Shown: positions 1 to 9,748, numbered from the stretch's first letter. The stretch: 47,220 nucleotides of DNA from Hyphomicrobiales bacterium (GCA_016792865.1 JAEUMJ010000016.1:1-47220), one strand, 5' to 3'. Notes: generated from the letters alone by a model not told the origin. Made by a program: numbers and translations.

Positions 1-855
1 ATCAGGGATGTCAAACGGGCCATGAGGCCAATGCAGCGCCTTTCTTGCGGCTGCATTTTCCTCAGCCCCAAGCGGCGCGCCATGCACGCCCGCCGTGCCT
101 TGCTTCCTGGGTGCGCCGAAGCCGATGATCGTGCGGCAGGCGATCATTGTCGGCCTGTCCGAGGACAAGGCACGCGCCAGCGCCGCCTCGATGGCATCGG
201 GCGAATGGCCGTCGATACGCTCCACGGCCCAACCCGCAGCTTCGAAGCGGCGAAGCTGATCGATCGAGGTCGCCAGCGAGGTCGCGCCGTCGATGGTAAT
301 GCTGTTGTCATCAAACAGAACCGTGAGTTTCGACAGCTTGAGGTGGCCCGCCAGGTCGATGGCTTCATGGCTGATGCCCTCCATCAGGCAGCCGTCGCCC
401 GCCATCACCCAGGTGCGGTGATCCACAAGTTCGCTGCCGAAACGTGCGGCCAGCATGCGCTCGGCGATTGCCATGCCGACGGCTGTCGCAAGCCCCTGCC
501 CCAGCGGACCCGTTGTGGTTTCGACGCCGGGGCAGTGACCATGCTCCGGGTGTCCTGCCGTTACTGCGCCAAGCTGGCGGAAGCGCTTGATCTCATCGAG
601 GGTCATGCCCTCGTATCCGGTGAGATGCAACAGCGCATAGATCAGCATCGAGCCATGCCCCGCCGAGAGAATGAAGCGATCGCGGTCAGACCAGCCGGGG
701 GCAGAGGAATCGAACTTCAGGAACTTGCGGAACAGCACCGTTGCCACATCCGCCATGCCCATCGGCATGCCGGGGTGCCCGGACTTCGCCTGCTCCACCG
801 CATCCATGGCAAGGACGCGGACAGCATTCGCAAGTTCACTGTGGGAGACAGTCAT
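1..855 (-). CDS. cbbT: Transketolase (partial, N-terminal ~285 codons; 3' end lies outside the window)
   Basis: Transketolase moves two-carbon ketol units between sugar phosphates using thiamine diphosphate, in the Calvin and pentose phosphate pathways. Reading leftward from the ATG at 855, the frame is open to the window edge. It shows the N-terminal family landmarks: [49 protein letters not shown], the ThDP/metal loop [13 protein letters not shown], and a following DDNSITIDG. This is the first ~40% of a protein that is normally ~660 residues. It starts 9 nt after the phosphoribulokinase stop, so it is the third gene of the leftward FBPase-PRK-TK operon. That context argues for the CbbT form, although a single housekeeping tkt remains possible. 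Confidence 0.93.
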   Translation of the reverse strand, partial: MTVSHSELANAVRVLAMDAVEQAKSGHPGMPMGMADVATVLFRKFLKFDSSAPGWSDRDRFILSAGHGSMLIYALLHLTGYEGMTLDEIKRFRQLGAVTAGHPEHGHCPGVETTTGPLGQGLATAVGMAIAERMLAARFGSELVDHRTWVMAGDGCLMEGISHEAIDLAGHLKLSKLTVLFDDNSITIDGATSLATSIDQLRRFEAAGWAVERIDGHSPDAIEAALARALSSDRPTMIACRTIIGFGAPRKQGTAGVHGAPLGAEENAAARKALHWPHGPFDIPD

Positions 856-864
856 GACACGGCC

Positions 865-1740
865 TCACATCAGCTTGCGCCGCTTGTCGTGCAGGCGGAG
901 AATGAGCGGCGTCAGGATCAACTGCATCGCAAGGTCGAGCTTGTTGCCGGGCACGACGATGGAGTTTGCCCGCGACATGAAGCTGCCGCCGATCATCGAA
1001 ACCAGATAGGGGAAATCTATGCCGCGCGGGTTGCGGAAGCGGATCACCACCATCGATTCATCCGCGGTCGGTATCCAGCGGGAAATGAAGGGGTTTGACG
1101 TATCCACCGTCGGGATGCGCTGGAAGTTGATGTCCGTCTCGGTGAACTGCGGGCAGATGTGCCGGACATAATCCGGCATGCGGCGCAGGATGGTGTCCAT
1201 CACGGCCTCGGTGGAGTAGCCGCGCTCTGAACGGTCGCGATGGATCTTCTGCGTCCACTCAAGGTTGATCACCGGCACGACACCGCTCTTCAGGTCGGCG
1301 TGTTTCGGAAGATCGACATCGCCGCCCTTGTATGCGCCGTGCAATCCTTCATAGAGCAGCACGTCCGTGTCGGCGGGCATCTCCTCCCACGCGGTGAAGG
1401 TGCCGGGCGGCGTGCCATGCTGTTCGGCCTCGGCAGCATTGTGCACATAGTAGCGGCGACGCCCCGAACCGGTTTCACCATACTGCCTGAAAAGGGCCTG
1501 CAACTCCTCCAGAAGGTTTGCCTCCGGGCTGAAGTGGCTGAGGTGGTTGTTGCCCTTCTTGCCCGCTTCGATGATGGCGTTCTTCATCTCGGCGCGGTCG
1601 TAGCGGTGGAAGGAGTCGCCTTCCACAAACACCGCCTTTATTCCCTCGCGGCGGAAGATCTGGTCGAAGGTGTGCTTCACGGTGGTCGTGCCCGCACCGG
1701 AAGATCCTGTGACCGAGATGACGGGATGCTTGATCGACAT
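865..1740 (-). CDS. cbbP: Phosphoribulokinase
   Basis: The enzyme phosphorylates ribulose 5-phosphate with ATP to ribulose 1,5-bisphosphate, the Rubisco substrate, and is the diagnostic Calvin-cycle enzyme besides Rubisco. The protein has 291 residues, the usual size of the proteobacterial (octameric, class I) type. The P-loop GSSGAGTTT lies at about residues 11-19, followed by the VEGDSFHRYDR segment and the YEGLHG motif near residue 130. The ATG at 1740 follows the FBPase stop by one base, so translation is probably coupled. An upstream in-frame start at 1794 would lie inside FBPase and is not needed. No Rubisco gene is visible; it would have to lie beyond the left edge or elsewhere. Confidence 0.95.
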   Translation of the reverse strand: MSIKHPVISVTGSSGAGTTTVKHTFDQIFRREGIKAVFVEGDSFHRYDRAEMKNAIIEAGKKGNNHLSHFSPEANLLEELQALFRQYGETGSGRRRYYVHNAAEAEQHGTPPGTFTAWEEMPADTDVLLYEGLHGAYKGGDVDLPKHADLKSGVVPVINLEWTQKIHRDRSERGYSTEAVMDTILRRMPDYVRHICPQFTETDINFQRIPTVDTSNPFISRWIPTADESMVVIRFRNPRGIDFPYLVSMIGGSFMSRANSIVVPGNKLDLAMQLILTPLILRLHDKRRKLM

Positions 1741-1741
1741 T

Positions 1742-2776
1742 TTATCTTGCCCCTGTTCTGAAAAGTCCGCGGTCCGCGAAAAGCGGCTGCTCATGGCTGT
1801 GCAGGTGGTTCACGGCTTCGGCGTAGCGTTCCATCTGGTAGCGCGAGCCGAAGCAGAGTGGCGTTCGCGCGTGAAAGGTCTTCGGAACCTGATCAAGGAT
1901 CGGTGCCGTGCCATCGGTGGCGAGGCCGCCCGCGTTCTCGATGAGAAAGGCAACCGGCGCACATTCGTAAAGATAGCGAAGCCGGCCCTTCTCGTAGCCC
2001 TTGCGATTGTCGCCGGGATAGAAGAACACGCCGCCACGCAACAGGATGCGATGGGTCTCGCCCACAAGCGCCGCAAGCCAGCGCATGTTGTAATCCTCGT
2101 TCAGCGGGCCTTCGCGTCCGTCCAGGCAGAGATCGACAAAGACGCGCACCTGGTCCGGCCAGCGGCGGTAGTTCGAAACGTTGATGGCAAATTCATGCGC
2201 CGCTTCCGGAAGCCGGCACTCCCTCACGAAATGCCAGGTGTCGCGCTTGCCGCCGAGCACATAGAGACGGGGCACGCCACCCGCCGAAACGACCAGTTCG
2301 GTACGCGCGCCGTAAATCACATAGCCCGCCGCGAGGAGATGACGCCCGCGCCTGAGGAAGCTCTTGTCGGTTGAACAGCCTTCTGCGGGATAGATGCCGA
2401 AAATCGTCCCGATGGGAGAATTGATGGCGATGTTGGAGGAGCCGTCCAGCGGATCGATTGCCAGCGCCAGCGGTGCACCCGCCGTCAGCACGATCGGCTC
2501 TTCTTCTTCCTCTGACAACATATGCGCCACAGGCGCGGCCCTGGCGGCCTTGAGAAAGGCTTCATGGGCGAAGAGATCGAGGTATTTCTGGACCTCGCCC
2601 TGGACATTCACCTCGCCCTCTTCGGCAAGGCGAGCACTGGTTGCCCCGTCCGCTATGGCCCCGGCAACCCTGGCGGCTGCTTCGGCCAGACGGGCGAGGA
2701 GTGCGGCCACCGCGGGCTTGGACGCGCCCCCGGTGGAGAGCTCCGCCAGGAATTCGGTGAGGGTGTTCTTTGTCAT
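1742..2776 (-). CDS. cbbF: Class I fructose-1,6-bisphosphatase
   Basis: It hydrolyses fructose 1,6-bisphosphate to fructose 6-phosphate in the Calvin cycle and gluconeogenesis. The product is 344 residues, normal for class I enzymes. Visible landmarks are the metal-binding ALAIDPLDGSSNI segment, a run of acidic residues just before it (SEEEEEP), and the substrate-binding NEDYNMRW and FFYPGDNRKGYEKGRLRYLYE segments. The ATG at 2776 was chosen because it lines up with the family N-terminus (MTKNTLTEFL); the frame stays open further upstream but runs into the cbbR promoter region. It is the first gene of the leftward operon with cbbP and cbbT and is divergent from cbbR. Confidence 0.94.
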   Translation of the reverse strand: MTKNTLTEFLAELSTGGASKPAVAALLARLAEAAARVAGAIADGATSARLAEEGEVNVQGEVQKYLDLFAHEAFLKAARAAPVAHMLSEEEEEPIVLTAGAPLALAIDPLDGSSNIAINSPIGTIFGIYPAEGCSTDKSFLRRGRHLLAAGYVIYGARTELVVSAGGVPRLYVLGGKRDTWHFVRECRLPEAAHEFAINVSNYRRWPDQVRVFVDLCLDGREGPLNEDYNMRWLAALVGETHRILLRGGVFFYPGDNRKGYEKGRLRYLYECAPVAFLIENAGGLATDGTAPILDQVPKTFHARTPLCFGSRYQMERYAEAVNHLHSHEQPLFADRGLFRTGAR

Positions 2777-2833
2777 TTTGGCGGGTCCAACTCGTCTCGT
2801 TGGGCAAAGGCTGCGCTTTCCGCCTCTTGTAGT

Positions 2834-2873
2834 AAAACTGAAAAAAGTGCATGATGCTTTCGGAAAAACTGAA
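2834..2873. promoter_or_regulatory. Candidate CbbR control region (9-bp direct repeat)
   Basis: The 96-bp gap between cbbF and cbbR contains AAAACTGAA at 2834-2842 and again at 2865-2873, 31 bp apart (about three helical turns). LysR-type CbbR proteins normally bind the divergent cbbR/cbb promoter. That these repeats are part of its site is inference; the second copy touches the cbbR start codon. Confidence 0.3.
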
Positions 2874-3787
2874 TGCGCCCCCCGACCTTCAAACAGCTTC
2901 AAGCCGCCGCCCGTGTCGCCGAACTGGGCACGGTCACCCGCGCGGCCGAGCAATTAAATCTTTCTCCTTCAGCTATTTCCAGCACGCTCAAGCAATTGGA
3001 GGAGAACCTTGGGCTGGACCTTTTCGAGCGCACGGAGGACGGCTTCAAGGTCACCACCGCCGGCAGGGAGGTAATCCGGGCGGAGGCGCAAATTGACGCA
3101 ATCATCTCGGAACTCACCAACCGGATCGGGGAATTGAGCGGCGGCCACCGGGGTGTGGTCAATCTGGGCGTGGTGAGCACGGCGAAGTACTTCGCCCCCT
3201 TCATCCTGCGGGCCTTCCAGGCGGGGGAACCGCGAATCGAGCTTCACCTGCGGGTCGGCAACCGCGAGGAAATCATGAGCCGGCTGGAGGATTTCACCAT
3301 CGACATGGCAATGATCGGGCGGCCTCCCGCCCACATCGAGGTTGAAATGGAAGAGGTGGGGCCGCATCCGCATGTGGTCATTGCGGCCCCGGATCATCGC
3401 CTCGCCAAGCACCGCCACGTTTCGGCGTCTGCCCTGGCGCAGGAGACCTTCCTGGTGCGGGAACCGGGTTCGGGCACACGGATGCTCACCGAGCGCATTC
3501 TCTCCCAGATCGGAGCCGCACCCCAACCCGGCATGGAAATCAGCTCGAACGAAACCATCAAGCAGGCGGTAATGGCAGGACTCGGCATCTCGATGCTCTC
3601 CTATCATACGGTTGCGCATGAGGTTCAGGTGGGCCGCCTCGCAATCCTGCGGGTTGAAGGCACGCCGGTGATCCGCAAATGGTACATTGCGCGGAACAAG
3701 AAGAAGAGGCTCTTGCCATCGCCTCTCCGCTTCTGGGATTTCATGAAGACCAACGGCGGCAAGTACCTGCCCGTCCTCGACACCTAG
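2873..3787 (+). CDS. cbbR: LysR-type regulator of the cbb operon (CbbR)
   Basis: A 304-residue LysR-family transcription factor. The N-terminal winged helix-turn-helix spans about residues 5-64 (FKQLQAAARVAELGTVTRAA, then LSPSAISSTLKQLEENLG). It is followed by a LysR substrate-binding domain that in CbbR senses Calvin-cycle metabolites such as NADPH or sugar phosphates. Its divergent position next to the FBPase-PRK-transketolase operon is the classic CbbR arrangement and is the main reason for this specific call. The ATG at 2873 gives the canonical LysR start. There is no obvious strong ribosome-binding site. The C-terminus ends 42 bp before the TPR membrane-protein cluster, which seems functionally unrelated. 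Confidence 0.88.
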   Translation: MRPPTFKQLQAAARVAELGTVTRAAEQLNLSPSAISSTLKQLEENLGLDLFERTEDGFKVTTAGREVIRAEAQIDAIISELTNRIGELSGGHRGVVNLGVVSTAKYFAPFILRAFQAGEPRIELHLRVGNREEIMSRLEDFTIDMAMIGRPPAHIEVEMEEVGPHPHVVIAAPDHRLAKHRHVSASALAQETFLVREPGSGTRMLTERILSQIGAAPQPGMEISSNETIKQAVMAGLGISMLSYHTVAHEVQVGRLAILRVEGTPVIRKWYIARNKKKRLLPSPLRFWDFMKTNGGKYLPVLDT

Positions 3788-3829
3788 CAACGCTTCATTT
3801 GCTCATTAGCTGAACTGCACCATAACGAT

Positions 3830-5806
3830 ATGGCCCGCCCTCCTCCGGCCTCTTCCGTTGGTCAACTGATGCGCTTTCCTGCTTTTCCAGCATCGCATAT
3901 CCACGCCGTTGCGGCAGCCATGCTTGCAATTGCAATCGGGCTGGCATGGTCCAACACCTTCAATGTGCCGTTCATTTACGACGACATCAGCAACATCGTC
4001 GACAATGCCTTCGTGCACACGCTCTGGGACGACGGCACGATCTTCAGTCCCTACAGCTCGGCCATCCACCTGAGCATCATGCGCAAGGTCGGCATGTGGA
4101 CATTCCGGCTGAACTATGCTGCCGGAGGCCTCAGCCTTCCCGGATATCACATCGTCAATCTCTGCATTCACCTCGTCAATGCCATGCTTGCCTGGGCGGT
4201 GGTCGATCGGGCCTTGCGCTCGGATGCTCTGGCACCCCACTTCGGAAAACACGCCGAACTGGCCGCCTGGGCAGTGGCAGCGGCCTGGGCCTTGCATCCC
4301 TTGCAGACGGAGGCAGTGACCTACATCGTGCAGCGCCTCGAATCCCTGATGTCGCTGTTCTATCTTGCCACCTTGTTCTGCTGGTCCAGAGGCGTCGATC
4401 GCGGAGAATTGCGCTGGTTCGTGCTGGCCTTCGTCATGTGTTGCCTTGGCATGAATACCAAGGAGGTGATGATCACCGCGCCTTTCGTCGTCTTCCTCTA
4501 CGACGGTATCTTCCTCAGCCCGTCGTGGGTCGGCCCCCTTCGGCGCTGGCCGTTGTATCTGGCCCTGCTCGTTCCCGCGGGCGTCCTCGTTTGCCTGGAC
4601 ATCTTCGTCCTCAACCCAGCCTTGGCGCATTTTCCATTCGAGAGGCAAGTCCCGGTACTCAGCTATCTTGCAACCGAACAGCACGCCGTACTTCACTACC
4701 TCCGGCTGATCGTCTGGCCCTCGCCGCTGATCTTCGATCATGGTTGGCCGGAGGCACGCAGCTTCGCTGACATTTTCCCTTATGCAGTGGTGAACCTCAT
4801 TGCGTGTGCCGCAGCGGCCTGGGGTCTTTTCCATCGCCGGTCAGCCGGCTTTGCCGTGGCGTCCTATTTCATCATTCTGTCTCCTTCATCTAGCGTCATC
4901 CCCCTGATGCAAGACTTCGTGATCGAACATCGGGCCTATCTTCCGTCATTGCCCATCATCACTCTCCTCCTGCTCGGCGCCTGTCGCCTGACGTTTCATT
5001 TCATCGGATCGGACCGCATGCTCACCCCAGTTTTCGCCGCTGCACTCAGTGTGCTGCTTTGCTGCCTCGGCGGCCTCACATATCTTCGCAACGGTGACTA
5101 TCAGACCGTGCTCGCGCTCTGGGCCGACACGGTCCAGAAGGTGCCCGGCAACGCGAAAGCCCTATTCAATCTGGGCCTGCATCAGTCCCGCAATGGCCTG
5201 CTGGATGAAGCCGAACAGACGCTGCTCAAGGCCATCGACATCGACCCCACGTTCACGAGTTCCCATATCGAGCTTGAGAATGTGTATCAGAGGAAGGGAG
5301 ACCTGACGCGCGCGGAACAGATCGGGCGGGCGGCAATCCGCGCAAGACCCGACCTGGCCGAAGCCCATTACCAGTATGCCATCGTCCTCAACAAGCTGGG
5401 GCGCAGTGACGAAGCCGAAGCGGAGTACCGCCTGACCTTGCAGTTGCAGCCGGCACATGCCCAGGCAAGGGTCAACCTCGGTGCGCTCCTGGCACGAAGA
5501 GGAGATCTGCGCGGCGCGGCTGAATCCTATACGCGAGTTCTTCAGGACGATCCGGAGAATGCCTTCGCCCACTTCAATCTGGCGACCGTGTTTGAAAGGC
5601 AGGAGGACTACAAGAGCGCCGCCGCCGAATTCCGCAGCGCAGCGCTCGCAGATCCGAAGGATGCGGAAGCGCGAGCGGGGCTGGCTCGCACCCTCGCCCT
5701 GCTGGGCGACATGAACGGTGCCCGTGCCGCAATCGCCGAAGCGCTTGCGATCGATCCGGGGAACGCCATGGCAAAGTCGGTGGAAGACGCACTGAAAGCG
5801 CAATAG
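3830..5806 (+). CDS. TMTC/PMT-like polytopic membrane protein with C-terminal TPRs, paralog 1
   Basis: The 658-residue product has an N-terminal half (about 1-420) with roughly ten hydrophobic segments and a C-terminal half (about 440-658) of about six tetratricopeptide repeats. The first loop after TM1 carries PFIYDDISNIVDN, with the acidic pair at 51-52, the position of the catalytic acidic motif in GT-C (PMT, ArnT, TMTC) enzymes that use polyprenyl-phosphate sugars. Other landmarks match the eukaryotic TMTC layout: GYHIVNLCIHLVNAMLAW, ALHPLQTEAVTYIVQR, EHRAYLPS at about 366-373, and the TM-to-TPR junction PGNAKALFNLG. Function is inferred: transfer of a lipid-linked sugar outside the cytoplasm, with TPRs binding the acceptor. 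The start could instead be the ATG at 3869; neither has a clear ribosome-binding site. It heads a tandem array of three paralogs. Confidence 0.8.
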   Translation: MARPPPASSVGQLMRFPAFPASHIHAVAAAMLAIAIGLAWSNTFNVPFIYDDISNIVDNAFVHTLWDDGTIFSPYSSAIHLSIMRKVGMWTFRLNYAAGGLSLPGYHIVNLCIHLVNAMLAWAVVDRALRSDALAPHFGKHAELAAWAVAAAWALHPLQTEAVTYIVQRLESLMSLFYLATLFCWSRGVDRGELRWFVLAFVMCCLGMNTKEVMITAPFVVFLYDGIFLSPSWVGPLRRWPLYLALLVPAGVLVCLDIFVLNPALAHFPFERQVPVLSYLATEQHAVLHYLRLIVWPSPLIFDHGWPEARSFADIFPYAVVNLIACAAAAWGLFHRRSAGFAVASYFIILSPSSSVIPLMQDFVIEHRAYLPSLPIITLLLLGACRLTFHFIGSDRMLTPVFAAALSVLLCCLGGLTYLRNGDYQTVLALWADTVQKVPGNAKALFNLGLHQSRNGLLDEAEQTLLKAIDIDPTFTSSHIELENVYQRKGDLTRAEQIGRAAIRARPDLAEAHYQYAIVLNKLGRSDEAEAEYRLTLQLQPAHAQARVNLGALLARRGDLRGAAESYTRVLQDDPENAFAHFNLATVFERQEDYKSAAAEFRSAALADPKDAEARAGLARTLALLGDMNGARAAIAEALAIDPGNAMAKSVEDALKAQ

Positions 5807-5820
5807 GCAAGGCACCCTCC

Positions 5821-7758
5821 ATGTTTCTGTCAACGCCACTGTTCCGGCAGCGTCTCGTTCCGGCAACAATCCTGGTGCTCGCAATCATCCTGGCGTGGTC
5901 TGACAGCTTCGCGGTACCGTTCATCTTTGACGACATCACCAATATCGTGCGCAATGATCTCGTGCGCGGCTTCTGGCATGGCGAGGTCGCGGATGGCCGC
6001 TACACCTCAGCCTTGCATCTCTCCCACCTGCGCCCCGTGGGCCTGTTCAGCTTCCGCCTGAACTATGCGCTGGGTGGATTCAACACGTTCGGATACCACG
6101 TCACCAACACCTGCATTCACATCATCAACGCGCTGCTGGCATGGGCCGTGACGGAACGGGCCCTGCGATCCCATGCGATGGCCCTGGTTTTCTGGCGAAG
6201 GGCAACGTTGCTGGCGTGGACCGTCGCCGCCATCTGGGCACTGCACCCCCTGCAAACGGAAGCCGTCACTTACATCGTGCAGCGTCTCGAATCCATGATG
6301 GCCTTGTTCTATCTCGCCACGCTGTTCTGCTGGGCGAAGGCCGTGGACCGCAATTCACCGGCGTGGTTTGTCCTTGCAGCCGCGATGTGTGCCCTCGGCA
6401 TGGGAACCAAAGAGGTGATGATCACGGCGCCGTTGACCGTATTCCTCTACGACGGCATCTTCCTGAGCAGGTCCTGGCGCGAGGCCTTGCGCCGCTGGCC
6501 ATGGTACGCGGCCCTTCTCCTGCCTGCGGCTATCCTGCTGTTCAGGCATGTCGTGGTGATGGATGCCATGCTCAGATCCCTGCAGCCTGATGGGGATGGC
6601 GAGAGGTTTTCCTATCTCGCCACCGAGCCACGCGCCCTCGTGCATTACCTTCGACTCATCGTCTGGCCCTATCCGCTGACCTTCGATCACGACTGGGAGC
6701 CATCCATAGGCTACCGTGAGATCGTCCCTTATGCCGCCACGATTGCCCTCATCCTTGGCTACTCGGCCTGGGCCCTTGCACGGCGCAAGCCCATCGGCTT
6801 TGCACTATCCGCCTTCTTCATCATCCTCTCGCCCTCCTCCAGCGTTATTCCGCTGATGCGGGACTATGTTGTCGAGCATCGTGTCTACCTGCCCACACTG
6901 CCGGTGATCGCTGTGCTTGTGCTTGCGGCGTTTCTGGCTGGCTGGCGAATCCTTCCGTCACAGGATGGTTTCCGCTCGACGGCCTTGGGCGTAGCCCTTG
7001 CACTCCTGCTCACGTGTCTCGGCAGCCTCACCTATCTGCGCAACCTGGACTACCGGGACGAAGCCACGTTGTGGCTGGATACTGCGGCCAAAGCTCCGAA
7101 CAATTCGCGCACACAGCATAACCTCGGCGTGTCCCTTTCCCGTGCCGGGCGCGCCGAAGAAGCCGAACAGGCCTTTATCAAATCTCTCGAACTCAATCCG
7201 ATGTTCCCCAATCCCTATTTTGAGCTTGCCAGGCTCTATCAGGAGAAGGGAAATCTGGAACTTGCGGAGCGGGTGACCGACAAGGCGGTCAGGCTCTTTC
7301 CCGGAGAAGCCGATTTGCATTTCCAGCGCGGTATCCTGCTGAGCAAGCTTGGCCGCCGGGATGACGCCGAAGCCGAGTATCGCGCCTGCCTGGACGTGAA
7401 GCCCGACCATGTACAGGCCCTTGTCAATCTGGGTGCGCTCCTGGCCTCGAAGGGAGACCTCACTGGAGCTTCGCAATACTACACCGACGCCCTGCGTCAC
7501 AGTCCGCAGAATGCCTTCGCGCTTTTCAACCTTGCAAGCGTATTGGAACGCCAGCTGGACTACGCGGGCGCTGCTTCGGAGTATCGCAAGGCCGTCCTTG
7601 CCGATCCCGGTGACGTCGAAGCCCGTGCCGGACTGGCCCGTGCCCTTGGCATGCTGGGGGACCTGGAGGGCGCCCGCGCCGCAATTGCCGATGCACTCTC
7701 TCTCGATCCAGACAACCCCGTCGCACGATCCGTATATGACGCGCTGAACGGACCGTAA
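5821..7758 (+). CDS. TMTC/PMT-like polytopic membrane protein with C-terminal TPRs, paralog 2
   Basis: The 645-residue paralog starts 14 nt after the first. It has the same architecture: about ten membrane segments followed by about six TPRs. The acidic pair is D37-D38 in PFIFDDITNIV. The most constant part is the luminal/periplasmic loop ALHPLQTEAVTYIVQRLES and the following TKEVMITAP segment, near-identical to paralogs 1 and 3. VEHRVYLPTLP replaces EHRAYLPSLP, and the junction reads PNNSRTQHNLG. By family knowledge a GT-C fold transferase using a polyprenyl-phosphate sugar is likely; the sugar and acceptor are unknown. Spacing and direction place it in one transcript with paralog 1. The TPR half is more diverged than the membrane half, as expected if the paralogs differ in acceptor choice. 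Confidence 0.8.
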   Translation: MFLSTPLFRQRLVPATILVLAIILAWSDSFAVPFIFDDITNIVRNDLVRGFWHGEVADGRYTSALHLSHLRPVGLFSFRLNYALGGFNTFGYHVTNTCIHIINALLAWAVTERALRSHAMALVFWRRATLLAWTVAAIWALHPLQTEAVTYIVQRLESMMALFYLATLFCWAKAVDRNSPAWFVLAAAMCALGMGTKEVMITAPLTVFLYDGIFLSRSWREALRRWPWYAALLLPAAILLFRHVVVMDAMLRSLQPDGDGERFSYLATEPRALVHYLRLIVWPYPLTFDHDWEPSIGYREIVPYAATIALILGYSAWALARRKPIGFALSAFFIILSPSSSVIPLMRDYVVEHRVYLPTLPVIAVLVLAAFLAGWRILPSQDGFRSTALGVALALLLTCLGSLTYLRNLDYRDEATLWLDTAAKAPNNSRTQHNLGVSLSRAGRAEEAEQAFIKSLELNPMFPNPYFELARLYQEKGNLELAERVTDKAVRLFPGEADLHFQRGILLSKLGRRDDAEAEYRACLDVKPDHVQALVNLGALLASKGDLTGASQYYTDALRHSPQNAFALFNLASVLERQLDYAGAASEYRKAVLADPGDVEARAGLARALGMLGDLEGARAAIADALSLDPDNPVARSVYDALNGP

Positions 7759-7804
7759 TCGTCGCTTATTCGCCGATGAAGGTCGATGCGGCCATAACTG
7801 CAAC

Positions 7805-9748
7805 ATGTCCTCAACCCGGCAATTTTCTGCCATCCTGTTGTCTGTGGTTGCCGCAGCAACGCTTCTGCTTGCCATCGGGCTGGCTTACTCCAACACGTTG
7901 CATGCACCTTTCGTCTTCGATGACTTCGGCAACATCGTTGACAATGAGTTCATCCGCTCATTCCTGCCTGCCGATGTAGAGAAGAGCAGCAATCCCTATG
8001 CCATCCACCTCGCCCTCATCAGGCCCATCGGCCTCCTGAGCCTTCAGGCGAATTACGCATGGGGTGGCCTCGACCCCTTCGGATATCACGTCTTCAATGT
8101 CTGCGTTCACATGCTCAACGGTCTTCTCGCCTGGGCAGTGACTGCACGGGCACTTCGCTCCAAGGCACTCGCGCCGGTGTTCGGGCGTCAGGCCGTCGCG
8201 GTGGCCTGGGCCGTTGCTATGGTATGGGCGCTGCACCCCCTGCAGACGCAGGCCGTCACCTACACGGTGCAGCGTCTCGAGTCCCTCATGAGTCTTTTCT
8301 ATCTGGCAACACTGTTCTGCTGGATCAGGGCCGCCGATCAGAGATCACTGTTCTGGTACGTGATGGCATTCGCCACATGTGCCTTAGGCATGGGAACAAA
8401 GGAAGTGATGGTCACCGCACCGCTGGTGATCTTCCTGTACGACGGAGTCTTCCTCGCCCGGTCGTGGAGGGAGGCATTGGGTCGGTTGCCTGGACTCCTC
8501 GCCTTGCTGATTCCTGCCGGTGTGCTTCTGTACCAGCACGAAATCGTGCTTCCTGAGGTGATGCAGAAGTTCACCACGGAGGGCGAAGACGACCCGCTGG
8601 TCTACCTCGCAACCCAACCGCATGCGGTCCTGCACTACCTGCGGCTGATCGTTTGGCCTTACCCTCTCGTCTTCGACTATGACTGGACTCCGACAACCGG
8701 CATCCGGGCCGTCGCCTCTTACGCCGCGCCCCTTGCGATTCTCGGCGTGGTGACTGCCGGGGCACTGATCCGCCGCCATCCCGCAGGTTTTGCCATGGCG
8801 GCGTTCTTCATCATCCTCTCACCATCCTCCAGCGTCATTCCCCTGATGCACGACTATGTGGTGGAGCATCGGGCCTATCTGCCCTCCTTTCCGATCGTGG
8901 CACTGCTCGTTCTCGGCAGTTACCGGATTGCCGCCCATTACATTTCCGCCCAAGATGGCTTCCGCTCCTTCATGCTGGGAACGGAGCTTGCGGTCTTGCT
9001 CCTCTGTCTCGGCAGCCTGACCTATCTCCGCAATGACGATTACGGGAGCAAGCTGTCACTCTGGTCCGACACCGCCCGGAAGGCACCCGGCAATCCCCGC
9101 ACCCAATACAATCTGGGGAACGCACTGTCGCGGGCGGGGCGGCTTCAGGAAAGCGAGAGCGCATACCTGAAGTCGATCGACCAAAATCCCTACTTCCCGG
9201 ACGCGCACCGCGAACTCGTTGGCCTCTACATGAAAATGGGCGACACCGAGCGGGCGGAAGCGGCCGGTCGAACAGCCGTGAGGCTCTTGCCGAAAGAGCC
9301 GGAGCTTCGCTTTCAACACGCGCTCAACCTCGCCAGGCTCGGCCGCAACGCAGAGGCCGAAAGCGAATATCGGACACTGCTGGCCCTTTCACCAAAACAT
9401 GTGGCCGCACTCGTCAATCTCGGTGCGCTGCTCTCGCAAAGGGGTGATCTGGCCGGTGCCGAAAAGGCTTATCGTCATGCCCTCCAGGTCAACCCCGGCG
9501 ATGCTCTCGCCAGGTTCAACTTCGCGGCGACGCTGGAACGCAAGGAAGACTTCAGCGACGCCGCCGCAGAGTATCGGCGTGTCGCCACCGAGAACCCCAA
9601 TGATGCCGACGCGAGGGTCGGGCTGGCCCGCACCCTTGCCCAACTCGGTGACATGGAAAAGGCGCGCGCCGCCATCGCGGAGGCGCTTCGCATTGATCCC
9701 GGCAACGCAGCGGCACAGGCCGTCAACAGCATCCTGACGGGACAATGA
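7805..9748 (+). CDS. TMTC/PMT-like polytopic membrane protein with C-terminal TPRs, paralog 3
   Basis: The 647-residue third paralog has the acidic pair at D39-D40 (PFVFDDFGNIVDN), the conserved loop ALHPLQTQAVTYTVQRLES, the VEHRAYLPSFP motif and a TPR domain over roughly the last 210 residues. Its stop overlaps the start of the following methyltransferase by 4 nt (ATGA). This ties the array physically to the methyltransferase, radical SAM and glycosyltransferase genes. A 46-nt gap separates it from paralog 2, the longest in the array. The glycosyltransferase role is inferred from family architecture only; a structural or scaffold role for the membrane/TPR protein cannot be excluded. Confidence 0.8.
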   Translation: MSSTRQFSAILLSVVAAATLLLAIGLAYSNTLHAPFVFDDFGNIVDNEFIRSFLPADVEKSSNPYAIHLALIRPIGLLSLQANYAWGGLDPFGYHVFNVCVHMLNGLLAWAVTARALRSKALAPVFGRQAVAVAWAVAMVWALHPLQTQAVTYTVQRLESLMSLFYLATLFCWIRAADQRSLFWYVMAFATCALGMGTKEVMVTAPLVIFLYDGVFLARSWREALGRLPGLLALLIPAGVLLYQHEIVLPEVMQKFTTEGEDDPLVYLATQPHAVLHYLRLIVWPYPLVFDYDWTPTTGIRAVASYAAPLAILGVVTAGALIRRHPAGFAMAAFFIILSPSSSVIPLMHDYVVEHRAYLPSFPIVALLVLGSYRIAAHYISAQDGFRSFMLGTELAVLLLCLGSLTYLRNDDYGSKLSLWSDTARKAPGNPRTQYNLGNALSRAGRLQESESAYLKSIDQNPYFPDAHRELVGLYMKMGDTERAEAAGRTAVRLLPKEPELRFQHALNLARLGRNAEAESEYRTLLALSPKHVAALVNLGALLSQRGDLAGAEKAYRHALQVNPGDALARFNFAATLERKEDFSDAAAEYRRVATENPNDADARVGLARTLAQLGDMEKARAAIAEALRIDPGNAAAQAVNSILTGQ

